Assembly: GCA_025677815.1 (NCBI GenBank) | Contig: JAIXMP010000023.1 | Span: 124,001-188,000 of the forward strand | Direction of reading: 5' to 3' | Source of the DNA: Phascolomyces articulosus | Taxonomy: Eukaryota > Mucoromycota > Mucoromycetes > Mucorales > Lichtheimiaceae | Length of the DNA stretch: 64,000 bases | Shown here: positions 34,361 through 46,073 of the stretch, piece after piece | How the letters are laid out: each line of letters starts with the position of its first letter | Numbering within the stretch: position 1 is the stretch's first letter | Position numbers and translations under genes: made by a program | The notes under the pieces: model-generated | The model's database searches: none | What the model saw: only the letters and a program-made list of their open reading frames with translations | Told to the model about the DNA's origin: nothing

Positions 34361-35784
34361 ATCATTGTGGGTCCTTCGTATATTGAAACGCCGACACCCA
34401 TAATACCATTTAGAGGCACAAAAATAGGTACTCTTTTCTTTCTTTTTGCATATAAACTCTCTTTGATACATACATACATACATAAATATACACACGGTCA
34501 TTACTTAACCTTGAATCAATTCCCAATCGTTCGATTCGATCCAATCCATGTCATGGCCATCTATTCAGTTGATACCCTTCCACTTGTCCTGTTACGAAAC
34601 CAAATACCCTGTTGCGATAGCAAATATACACGCGTAATATATATGTTTTCTTGACCCAAACTTGACAGCCGATTCAAAAGAGACTTGGTCATCTCAATCT
34701 TCACTTTTGTCAACTAACACTGGGACGCGTCATCATTCTCGTAGGGAGCCTAATCCACTTGCAATTTGGGCTATCAACTTTTGGGTATATAACTATATAT
34801 TTTTTTCTTTCTTTCAAAGTCGGGACCTCTTTTTTCTATTTGTAGCAGGATGAAACAGTTTTCATAGTATCCATGGAAAATGTCTCATCTCTTTTTATTT
34901 ATTTATCGGTCTAGACTATCAAGTGAACAGCAGCCGCGAAAAACAACAATTCTGGCCTCATGCTAGCACATTACAATGTGCATCACTCGACCTTCAAGCG
35001 TGATCATTCCAATACGTGTGTATAAGGACCATGATTTTCTGTAGATGTTACAGTAAATCTGAAGAAACATGGCAATACTAGGGGTCAACCGGATGGATTG
35101 GATGAAAACTTACAGTCAATCAATAGCATTATCATGATGAAAATGGTGATGATAACAATGGTACGTAGACACAATTTTTCGATTACCGAAAGGGGCTCAT
35201 GTGGGAAAAAAAATGTTGTCATTGGAAACCCGGATGTGCTCAATGAGATGCATGATGCTAATCAAATATTTTCCTTTCTTACGGCTTTCCCGAACAGGTA
35301 TGACACGGTTATATTTATTTATATTGGAAAGAGGAAAGAGGATAACGAATCGAACATGAATTGGATGATGATGATGGTGATGATAATGATGGTGATGATA
35401 ATAATGATGATGATAATAATGATGATGATAATAATGATGATGATAATGGAACACGGCATGTGTTATCATGGCTTTATTTATTTATTTATTTTTCGAGAAG
35501 TGTTGTTCAACCCAATGGTGTGGGAATATGGATCAAGAAAGAATGACGGGATAAGGACAACGAATCTGGATGGTGACTTGTGTAGGTATTTGCATCAACA
35601 GTTTCAGGTACTTTTTTTTTTTTCTTCCCTTATTTATTGCATAAAAATCAAATCATATATAAAAATAAAGTATATATTTAAACTCATTTTCTTAATAATG
35701 GTTGTATTATTGGACTTTCTTGACGATTTGAAAGAGGAGGAGATATGTGATGTGTACGAGGTTAGACACTGGCTATATATTTAA
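34361..35784 (+). other. Possible coding relic with GAT microsatellite
   Basis: Some short stretches read like protein (SKETWSSQSSLLSTNTGTRH near 34670-34730; NVVIGNPDVLNEMHDANQIF then SFLTAFPNR near 35210-35300; FLDDLKEEEICDVYEVRHWL near 35710-35775) and end at plausible GT donors. They cannot be linked into one model, and the open frame 35098-35784 that contains two of them is mostly kept open by the microsatellite. Unrecognised; possibly a decayed multi-exon gene. Confidence 0.25.
35363..35447. repeat. GAT/AATGAT microsatellite
   Basis: Imperfect GAT, GGTGAT and AATGAT units over about 85 bp. Keeps all frames open and creates false Met-, Asp- or His-rich ORFs. Confidence 0.95.
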
Positions 35785-38700
35785 AGAGATACAGGATCAA
35801 ATGACGTATAATGTTGCTTTGGTAAGGGGATTACCATTTTAGTCAATTGGGTCTGTTATTCATTAAAAAAACCACTACTGTATATCCTATATATGCATCT
35901 CATACGAATCCATTTTTGAGATAATCTGATTCTCGGTTATTATATTCTTTGCTTTTGTGGTATGGATAAGAATTAAGATAGATGTAATGACAAAGAGAGA
36001 TAGAGACAGAAGAAGTCTTGTGAGAATCGATATGGATTTATTATGATAATAAAGATGATGATCAAAGTAAAGATAAAGATGATTATATTCTAGTTTTACA
36101 AGTACAGTATTAATATGTTTTCTTATCCATGCCACTTAATCGTTGATCATGGTAGTTTGTTATTATTACATTTGTTTGATATAACGGATATATATTACAG
36201 GATCATTATTACATTATTATGTTATTGTATTATTATTTATTTATTTGTAATAACGCGATGTAGTAGTATCGGTGATTATATATGTGAGAAGAAGTGTGGA
36301 TATGTAGATATGCCACAACTTTCTCCAGGATTACGATTTTTTTCAGGAATAAAACACTCAGTTAGCAAATCTAGTTGCTCCCATTGTAGTTTTTTTAGGT
36401 GTATATTTATGACTTGGAATTTTCGGATCCTTTTTCTTTTTCTCGAATGGTCTTTTTTGTTCTAACACAGTACATATATTACTTATTGGATGTCCAATAA
36501 AAAGTGACTAGCCACGGTGATGTTTCGTTTTGGTTGAAAAGGGCCTTTTTTTTTTTAGCGATGATGGTTCTAGATTTTTGAGGATTAAAGCGTGGGTACA
36601 AATAGCGATAGTAAAAGTGGCATCAACAAGAGCTTATTTTTATCACATCCTGAAACTATAGCACAGGATTATACCTCTTACTGATATGCTGATCCAATCA
36701 TCATTGGCATGCTGGTTATATTAAAACTCATGGTTGATAGAAACATCAATTTGTAACCAAATAATAATACTGTTTTGGGCGCAGGAACGGTAGAGAACAG
36801 TCAGGACAATCACGTTCCTCCATTATTCTGATGACAGCGCATTAATGTAGTAGTTACTTTTTATTACTGAGAGCAGTTATAATATATTGGCATATCAAAA
36901 AAAAAAATGAAAGAATCAAAGCATCCATACGAGATTCTCACTGTTTTAGATTCATCTACCATGAACAAATCGAATCAATCAACAAAGCATCGTAAGTGCC
37001 GTAAATATAATAAGTTTTGAAAAAGTGAAAGTGTAGTTACAAGTAATATTATTTCGTAGTAAGTGTTTATATATCGTATTTTGTCTTCATAGAATAAAAA
37101 TGACAAAGTATATAACAGTAGAAACTTCAGTGATACGTGTATTTTTATTCACATTTTATGATGGTCAAGTTTTTAACATGGGATATGTAGTATAGATAGA
37201 TATTATTATTGGGATAAATTGGATATGGAAAGAACATTACACATGAAGGTTCTAATTATGAATCAGTACACTGCATCTGCATGGATGTTATATGTTTTGG
37301 ATATATATAGCATATTACTTTAGAAAAAAAACATTCAGAATATATTCAAATGTTTGTGTGTGCAAAATACCCCAAATTTGAATTTATCTCGAATATTTTT
37401 TAAATATCTTTTGAAAATGCATATTTTTTGTATATATTTCGAATGTTTTTGACTTTCCAATAATGGAATATATTCAGGATATATTCAAAGTATATTTGAA
37501 GTAGAATTTTTTTTAAACATATAATTTTTTTACGAATTTAATACGTTTCACTGTTCCATTATGGCTCAAAGCCCGTTTGCTTGTACGTATTGTAAACTTT
37601 AAGTACGCGTTGTTGTTGTTACCGTGAATTGTGAGAAGCAGTAATGAATCCTGTATGGTATTTGCTTGCAAAAAGAGGAGCTTTAATATTTGTTATCTGT
37701 GGCATTTAAACCAAATTATGCAAACATGAAGCAAAACAAAACTAATCTTCTTGAAGAACGAATACTACTTGGTGTTCTATTATTTTCTATGGCTCTCAGC
37801 AAACAGTCGACGGCGAGAAATATTAATTATTATCGTGATCCAGCATTATTATTATAAGATGATAATGCCAAATCTTGAAAGGTTCATTTCGATGTATGCC
37901 AATAAATAAAGCATCAAAATCGAATTATTGTGTGAAATATGACGGTAGGATGTTTTTTTTTCCTAAGCCTCAAACAACAATGTAAAGCAATTTGATACAA
38001 TCATTCTGTTATTGTTTGACAGCTGTCGCTTGTAAGAAAAAAATCTTAGGTCCGGCAGTTATTATGGCCACATTCAATGCCGAAAGTACGAGCCCAGTAA
38101 AACTTATCTTAGTTAAAAAGATCAAGGCGCATACACTTTTAATAGTAATCTTTGATTTCTTAAAAAGAAAAGTGAACGGCACAAGGAGGTTAATAAAGCC
38201 AATATTCAAATTGCGATTGTCTTGAATTTCATCATATTAAACGTCTTTTTATTTTTTAATAATATGTAAAATGTCACGTTAAATTTTAAAGAACATTGAA
38301 TCCGGCACATGTTTGTTCTTTTTAACACTTTATCAAATTTATTTTTGAATTATATATATAAAGAACATTGTGAAGGCACAAAGTCTTTTATGAAAAGAAT
38401 GGCTACAAAAAAAAATAGAACCAAATCTATTTTATTGTTTTTTTTATTATCATTTTTTTTTTGTATTGGACGTTGAACCCCACTGTCGAGGAACAACGAG
38501 AATAAAGGGCAACAAAGGGGGATGTCAACCAGGAAATATTATAAATAATATTACTTTTAAAAGAAATATTCAATTATAATATTACAAAGCGGCTAGTTAT
38601 CAAAGGTGGCAGGTACGTTAAGTCCCTGTAGTCAAAAAGGTGCTACTTTGAAATACTATAACTAAATATTACTCCAAAAAATATTATTAATTATAACATT

Positions 38701-39823
38701 TCCAATCACTCACGGTGTAGAGAGCCCTTGGCAAACTAATGTGAGTGGGGGTATCAAAGAGATTTTTTTTTTGTATATTTTATTGGAATAAGGGACCCAT
38801 AGGGTCTCCTCTTTAAAAAGTTAAGATAAATTTATATACAAGGTGATACGAAGGAAAAAGGATATATGATCATTATAACTATAGTAAGGGGTATCAAAGA
38901 GAAAAAAAAAGGCCATGAACAGCACTCTTATTTATACTTTTTAAATTGGGACTGGTTTTTTCTTTTTTATCCCAGTAAGTCGCGCAGTTGTTTTCATATA
39001 TTAATGATAGGCAGTTTAATATAGTGTGTGTGTATATTCTTATAACATGAAGAGAAAAGCAGTAAAAAGAACGGTAAAAAAGTATAAAGTATGACCTTCT
39101 TCCATGAATTAAAAACATGAGCAGATCACTTTTAGTTGCTGGTACTTCAGGTGCAACTTCGATATACGATGCAAAACCACAGTTTTGGATTATCTAAAAA
39201 GATGAACTTTTTTCAAGCGTAGGATAGCAAAATCGAATCCTTGAACATGACAAGGAGATATAGAATAAAAAAAACTGATGGATCAAAAACGAATCCATTA
39301 ATCATATTTACAGTTAAGCTGTTATTTTTTCCCCTCTATAATTAAACCTTTATATTATTATATGAGTAAAAAACTGTCTTTCGTTTACTAACGATTTTCC
39401 ATGTATATGTTGGTAGTTTACATTGGCAAATTCAGGAAAGACAAGATAATTGTTTAATATCTAGTATTTGTAATGGTTTTGTTGTGCTTATGGTAATAAG
39501 TGCAACAAACTTGAAATTTCTCTATCGTCGTTGATCCATCTACCCGTGTTTTCTTTGGTATTTGCTATTATTATATAAAATAATACTTGCAATATGTCAT
39601 GAAAATGACATACTACTTAGCGTTATTGCACCAAAACAAGGACTACTCGTATTACTGCCATTAGCCATTCTTTTGAAGCATAAAACAATTACAGACAATG
39701 TGTAGCCTCAGCAGGTGTTTTTTTTAGAAACAGTCTAACTGCAATGCGTTGGCTTTTTTCCCCTCATATACACTACTAGTGGAAGAAAAAAAATAACAGT
39801 AGTAAAATCATTTACTGCTACTA
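35785..39823. other. Gene-poor AT-rich region
   Basis: No supported gene in 4 kb. Degenerate GAATATATTCAAA-type words recur at 37330-37510. A GGGGTATCAAAGAGA direct repeat lies at 38747 and 38887. A 66-codon hydrophobic minus frame at 38009-38209 overlaps a plus frame, and neither is convincing. Confidence 0.5.
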
Positions 39824-40213
39824 ATGGCCTTATTCACCATAGTAAAAAAAAGATTTGAGCTTTTGGCAGGATTTAGCAGAACTCCATTTGACGTAATACA
39901 AACTTTTGATACCTTACTGTATATAAACATCTTGAACATCTTCAGTTCTTTATCTACACTTTTTAGAAGATTAAAATACAAAGTAACCGGCCAAAGATAT
40001 ATCTATGTAACTAATACGAGAACTCTTATATACTCTTTCACAACCAGAGGAAACACACTGGAACGATATAAGTCAATAAATTCCCATTTCTTGGAAGAAA
40101 TAAAAGAAACAAAAGAGTGTCATTTATTATGCATTAGGATAGTAAGCAACTCTTTTGGTGGTATACACATATTGTTATTGGAAATATTCAAATATGATTT
40201 ATATATTTTATAA
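39824..40213 (+). CDS. Hypothetical protein, doubtful
   Basis: An open frame of 129 codons from ATG with mixed composition rather than pure low complexity (RRLKYKVTGQRYIYVTNTRT; HFLEEIKETKECHLLCIRIV). No domain recognised, no paralogue in the window, no clear introns. It could be a relic or chance in AT-rich DNA. Confidence 0.25.
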   Translation: MALFTIVKKRFELLAGFSRTPFDVIQTFDTLLYINILNIFSSLSTLFRRLKYKVTGQRYIYVTNTRTLIYSFTTRGNTLERYKSINSHFLEEIKETKECHLLCIRIVSNSFGGIHILLLEIFKYDLYIL

Positions 40214-41237
40214 AAATAATTTGATTATTGATGTATAGTACAGTCTTACTTTTCTTATAATCTAAATATTTACAATAGTATATATACTAACCAAAAAACA
40301 CAACTAATAATATCAATATGTAAAGGAAAAATATATCAAGCAAGCTTCTAGAAAAATCTGTGTGTCAGATGAAGTATCACTGTTAGCGTCGTTATTAAAA
40401 ACAAGATAAGTGGTGAATTCATTGTTTAAAATAAACCCATATATATATATATATGTCAAACTTTTCTTAATGAAGCTTAATTGTAAATTACAGTTGTTTA
40501 GTTTATGTATATAAAACAAATAAACAGATCACAGCCAATAATACCAAATGTTCAAAAGCAATAAAAAGATATATTGATCCGACTAAAATGAAGCTATACA
40601 CACAACAAAAATAATAGTATTCTTCCCATTTATATTATTATTATGGTTGTCTCAATCTGAAATATCAAATTGCCTCGTTTCTCAAGTTAAAAATACCCAG
40701 TAAAAAAAATTATAATAATGAAACTTTCCCTTCTTCAATCGAAAATCCCAAAGCATTTTTCCGTAGATATGAATTATTGGGTTTTTCTTAATACTTCGCG
40801 GGCGACATATTTTCATTTCGCGTATGCAATGATTTTTAACTTCATGGATTTCCCGTATATTTGTATTATAAAATGGGCGAAGTTAAAAAATCATCAGCAA
40901 AATTGGAAATGTATGGGCGCGAAGTACTAGGAAAAATCCAATAGTGTACCAATGGCTGGATTTATAATCAAATATTTTCTTATTTCGACTCTCTATACAG
41001 CAATTCTATAAATATTCAAAATGATGATGGTTATTCGAAATTTAAGAGGCATCTGGATTTTCCAAAGTCCTAAAGTATGTATTTATTTTTTTACAAAACT
41101 GCCGCGGATATTCTGCAAATAATTTTGAAATTGTCGTGTTCTACAAACACCAAGAGTGATGATCTAATCAGATGATCTGATACCTTGGAGAAATTTGATA
41201 TGACAGGAACAAAACACAACAACAGACGTTAATACAA
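40214..41237. other. Intergenic, no gene seen
   Basis: AT-rich. The frame at 40718-40930 has no support. Confidence 0.5.
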
Positions 41238-41663
41238 ATGTGTCATTTGGCTGAAGAGATACATGAACCAAGAAATCCGTTTGGACTTGAATTTCTTCAC
41301 CTTTATGACATAAAGAAAATGAAGAATAATAATGCATCAACTGAAAAAAGAATACTTTTTCTGTTTCAAGAAGAGCCAGAGGAAGTAAAAATTCTTTATC
41401 AGATCCTCATTTCGTACAACTTGGGAACAAATAAAGAAGTCCCGATTCAACACCTGATCCAATCGAAAGTTGTGCCAAATATAAGTAAAATCATTGCTTG
41501 TAACGGAAAAGTTCTACCAAAAAAATCATATATAAATTGTAAAGTTACACTGTTATCGTATGACCGTTCATCCGCGGCAGAGAATAGTCAGAATCAATTA
41601 TTACTAAAGGTACAAGCAACCAAGTATGTTATAATATCTGCTGCCAATATATCATATCAGTAA
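41238..41663 (+). CDS. Hypothetical protein, doubtful
   Basis: An open frame of 141 codons from ATG with protein-like composition (HEPRNPFGLEFLHLYDIKKM; FQEEPEEVKILYQILISYN; SKVVPNISKIIACNGKVLP). Not recognised. No signal peptide or membrane segment. It has no splice-linked upstream exon that I could find. The acidic and basic residues are spread as in a globular protein, so it may be a fragment of a lost gene. Confidence 0.3.
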   Translation: MCHLAEEIHEPRNPFGLEFLHLYDIKKMKNNNASTEKRILFLFQEEPEEVKILYQILISYNLGTNKEVPIQHLIQSKVVPNISKIIACNGKVLPKKSYINCKVTLLSYDRSSAAENSQNQLLLKVQATKYVIISAANISYQ

Positions 41664-42001
41664 ATCTGCACAGTTTGATCTATCGGATCGAAACGAAACA
41701 TAATTCTGATGGCATCATAACCAATAGTACCATATAAGCTACCAGCTTTAAGCAATTTACTGATGGACTAACCATCCTTGAAGAAGCATGACATAGGGAA
41801 ATGTCGGATAAATTTTTTTAAAAGAAAAAAACTCTAATCAAGGTTACACTCGTTGATGGAGTGTAAAACGAAAAATAGTCGGCTTATGCGTTAATAATCG
41901 AAAGAGAGGAAGAACATAGTAAAAGGATGAGTATAAATATAATATATTGTATGTTTTTATTTTGATTATGAAGATATGATTGTGATATTATATATAAAAG
42001 T

Positions 42002-42003
<2 letters not shown>

Positions 42004-42033
<30 letters not shown>
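42004..42033. repeat. Poly-T tract of 30
   Basis: Uninterrupted run of thymines, about 90 bp beyond the stop of the minus-strand transporter. On that strand it reads as poly-A in the 3' flank. Confidence 0.95.
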
Positions 42034-42034
<1 letters not shown>

Positions 42035-42120
42035 TAAAAGCAACAATGACGTTAATATGTAAGAAAAATTATAGGGATAATATATAAACATGGAATAGAT
42101 TAGATTGTCTTGATGCACAA

Positions 42121-44203
42121 TTAGAAGACCATACCCTTGACTTGTTCAACCTTGGTGAGATTAATGTTTCTAATGAGGAGAGTCCAAATAAAGCATAGGC
42201 CCATAATGGCAGTACCAGCAGAAAGCATTCTAGTTTGTGCATAACCATAAGCTTCCTGAATAGCCACTCTGGTAGCGGATCCAACCTCATAGCTCAGCTG
42301 TGTGGTAAGATCACTATAAATCATTGGTAGATTTGACAGCTCTGATTCGGGGAGATATTTTGCAAGAGCAGGTTGGAATGTATTGGACCAAATGGCACCA
42401 CAAATGGTTGCTCCTAGAGCATTACCAATGGTACCAACAACATAGAGGAAAGCAAGGGCAGCAGCAATATGTTGATGGTCAACAGCAGCCAGCACAGCAA
42501 TTTGTCCAATCATGATAAAAACGGCACCACCAATGGAAGTGAATACTTGACACATGACAAGGAAACCGACGGATTGGTTGGGACGACGGAAATAAATCAT
42601 CAGACCTTGGGCCAAAATATATAGAGGAACAGCAAAGTATAAAAGCCATTTGAAATAACCTGTTCGACGCATCAAATAACCAACGCCTAGCAATAAGATA
42701 CCTGATACAACTTCAAATGTATGTCCAATATAACCTGATTCAGCCAAGGTGATATTGTTGACTACTTGCAAAAATGAAGTAAAATAATTGGCCCAGCAAA
42801 AGTATGAAATTACATAAGTCGCATTGATCAAACAGGCACCAATGATAGTACGGTCGGTCAAGATACTGAAATCGAGCATAGGTGTAGGAGCCAAGAATTT
42901 TTCATAGAGGGAGAATGCAACAAGTAAAACAAAACCGACAATAATCATGGCAATAATATATCCAGTCTGCCATCCATTAGGTGCGCTGCTGGCAATGTTG
43001 AATGGAAGGAGAAATACAGTGAGACCAACTGAGAACACAATGACACCACCAACTATTGTTACAAAAGACTATATGTTTAGTATATTTTTATATCATATAT
43101 CTGACTGCTAAATGATGAATGACAAACAAGACAAAATACTCACTGTCAAACTCAATGAAGTAGTACCAGACACTTTGAAGGAAAGTACGATCACTTTTTT
43201 CTTTTTTAATAATGCCTTGCTTTTCAGCCTTGCGGAGGTTATACTTTAGTACAAAGAATAGAGGAGCCGCTACAACAGGGAAAACAATGGCAAAAGTACC
43301 ATAACCCCATCGCCAGCTAATATCATAATAGAAACCTTCAGCTGCCTTTGCGCCAGCAAATGCGGTAATAATATAAGGAGTATTGATGAAAGCATATGCC
43401 AAAGCACGATTTTTCAGCTTAGATGAATCAGCAGTAATGATGGCCAAACAAAACACCATACCACCAAACCCGATGGAATAGAAAACCTAATAATAATAGT
43501 ATACATATATACAATTGTTAGCACCAAATTAAACCAGTAGTATTCTTAATATATATCACTTTCAAATATCAAAAAAGAAAATTACATGAGCAGCACAAAA
43601 AGTGGCAAGATTGTGGCATGTAGCCATTAAAATCAAACCCAAGGTAGCAAATGTACACATGATAAAATAACCCTCAGCGCGACCCCAAACATCAATAACT
43701 TTGGCCAAAGGAACGTATGTAGCAGCTGACATGGCATTGGCGACAATGTAAATGACGTTAAGCAAAGAATGAGATGAAAAACTACTGGTAACAAAAGGAA
43801 TCAAACTATATGAAACTGAAGATTGCATTGCATTGACAAAATAAAGTAACCACACACTGTCATACGATAAAAGAAAAAAATTAGTATGATCCGTATTATC
43901 AGTAAATCAAAGTATATACAATTCAAAAAAAAAATGGTACACCTACTTGATGAAAACAGCAATTAATGTAGGCTTGGACCAAGTCAAAGTAACAGCTTCA
44001 GCACGCTGAACACCACGTTGGGCCTCGTTGTCGGGACGTTCTTCTTCAGATTGTTGTGTTTGTTCATTGTCATCCTGAGTAGGTGAAGAAACGGCACTCT
44101 CTGCATCAAGCTCTTTTTGTTTTTCATTTGGAATCGTATCCTCCGTTGGCTTTGTAGTCGATGTGCCAAAGACTGCTGGACGTAACCGCGAGAACAATTG
44201 CAT
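42121..44203 (-). CDS. Siderophore-iron MFS transporter (SIT/ARN family)
   Basis: Four exons on the minus strand, 43947-44203, 43586-43856, 43144-43486 and 42121-43052, all with GT-AG introns, summing to 600 residues. An acidic cytosolic N-terminus (about 85 residues, with EEERPDNEAQRG) precedes roughly 14 membrane segments, the SIT/ARN number. Family landmarks include WLLYFVNAMQSSVSYSLIPF in helix 1, a loop with PLAKVIDVWGRAEGY (MFS motif A), SWRWGYGTFAIVFPVVAAPL (motif near helix 6), LTDRTIIGACLINATYVISY, and ESELSNLPMIYSDLTTQL in the C-terminal loop before the last helix. Members import ferri-siderophores by proton symport at the plasma membrane or endosome. The specific siderophore cannot be told. 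The intron 3 acceptor is the AATAG at 43055, needed to keep frame. Iron-responsive GATA control is typical for the family but was not tested here. Confidence 0.92.
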
Positions 44204-46073
44204 GGTCCGGTTATTTATTTATTTTTTTTTAAAAAAAAAGCGGACCAGGTAGGTTAAGAGAAAGAAGAGTTTTCAGCAAAAAAAAATCATTGCAGATATT
44301 TAAATCAAACATCTGTTCGTGTTGTACGAGTACAAATTTGTAACAATACAAAGATATTGGGATGGCGCAGGGGTTTTTTCAAGTATTGACAACATACTTG
44401 TACTATCCTAATTCTTGGGATCTTGATGTGGTTTTTTTACGTCCCCGAACATTTACTACCGACCATATTTTCTTCGCGTTCTATGGAGTGATTTTAACAA
44501 GCGAAAACGAAAAATAACAATAATATTTTCTAGAGTTTATTGGATATTCAACCTTTTGAATTATCCAATGGAGTAAACTACCAGTACGTTAGAATGAGTA
44601 AAGAAAATAGTAAAAAATTAGAATCACAGTTGACAATTGTAATACTTATTGCATAACACTTAATTTTTTTTCTTTGTTATTTATTACTATCCAGCGACCT
44701 GTTAAAGAAATACAACATACGCTGTAGAAATGCCTATTTCAATCCATTATTAATACTATGGATATCATGTGTAGCACAACTTGCCATTTTTAGAATATAT
44801 AGCAATGTTATTTTAAAATATAATCTTTCCAGCAACAATCAGACGATCTCAGGAGTGTCTGTCTAATCTTTTTATTGGGATGATCGAGAATTGTTTGTTG
44901 TGCACCAATAGCATCATATTCTGGTACAAGTATGCAAATATGGTATGTGAACACTTCTGGCTGGGGAATTTCTTGAAGTATATACTCTTCTTTACCAGCG
45001 CCATAAATAATAATCTGGTGTTGGGAACCATTTCTCATATGTTATTCGTATCTATATCAACTGACCCAAGTATGAGAATATTTATATTAAGTAATGACCT
45101 GTTCAATGAATTAACATTATATTTATGAAAGGAAGGGGCAATAAGGAGATGTTCCCCTGCTCTAATTGGATTGAGTCATAGCTTTCCATAATTTATAACA
45201 TAGAAATATGTAAAAACGAAAGATTTTACATACATATATCTTGCTGTGGTATTTTTGAATCATTGTTAAGTTCAAAATTTTTATAGAAATTATTGATCTA
45301 CTCTATGAATGATAAAATGATGATATAGCTTTGTATATATCAATTAGCTCAAGGCAGTAAACCAGGTTAATCAGATCGAGCTGTGACATTGTCTACTAAT
45401 TAATTAATAGCAATTAGTTATTGAGTTTGTTGACTGCCAATAACCTTCACGATATCAGCAATAAAAGTTCCCAGATAAGCATTTAAAAAGATACATAGAC
45501 TCTATATCCTCAAGATGCACGCAGTAGTTGTAAAATCGAAATTCTTATCAGACTTGTAAATAGGAAGTGGTGTTGGAATTAATGTTCAAGTAAATTATCT
45601 CATTTTTGTAATTATCTTTCCTTCTTATATTGAACTATAAAGTGGCATTCGGATATAACATAGTAATAGGATCATATGTAATCATTGGGTATATTATGTT
45701 CCTGAAAGCCATTGCCGTCTCCTTTTGTAAATAAATACAAGTTATATAAATCAAATCATTTTTATAATATCATTTATATGTTGTTCATGAATGAATGTTG
45801 TGAGTGTATTGTGTATCAAAGTATGTGTGTATATGTTGTGATTTTAATAGATCGTCAATAACTTTTTCTTAAGCATTTAAATAAGAAAAGTTAAAAACTA
45901 AAACGAGGATGGATGCTAAAAATTTGAGATGGGTAATTAAAAGAAAGAAGAAAGAGGGAAAAAACGATATTTTGAAGACAAAGTGATAATGATAATGCGT
46001 GATGGTAATATAGTAGTAGTGATAGGTAGGTAGATGGATGCATGAATAACAAGGATGGGTAGATGGTGAGGAT
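44204..46073. other. Intergenic with one doubtful minus-strand frame
   Basis: Upstream region of the transporter, then AT-rich DNA. A 76-codon minus frame at 45038-44808 reads HQIIIYGAGKEEYILQEIPQ and VFTYHICILVPEYDAIGAQQ, with protein-like composition but no recognisable family. It may be a relic exon. Confidence 0.4.

Noticed and set aside
35098..35784. 228-codon Met/Asp-rich open frame and its His/Tyr-rich antisense
   Set aside because: Kept open by the GAT microsatellite. The reverse strand gives an equally long low-complexity frame, and only short parts look coding.
37330..37510. Recurrent GAATATATTC palindromic words
   Set aside because: Too degenerate and AT-rich to separate from background composition by eye.
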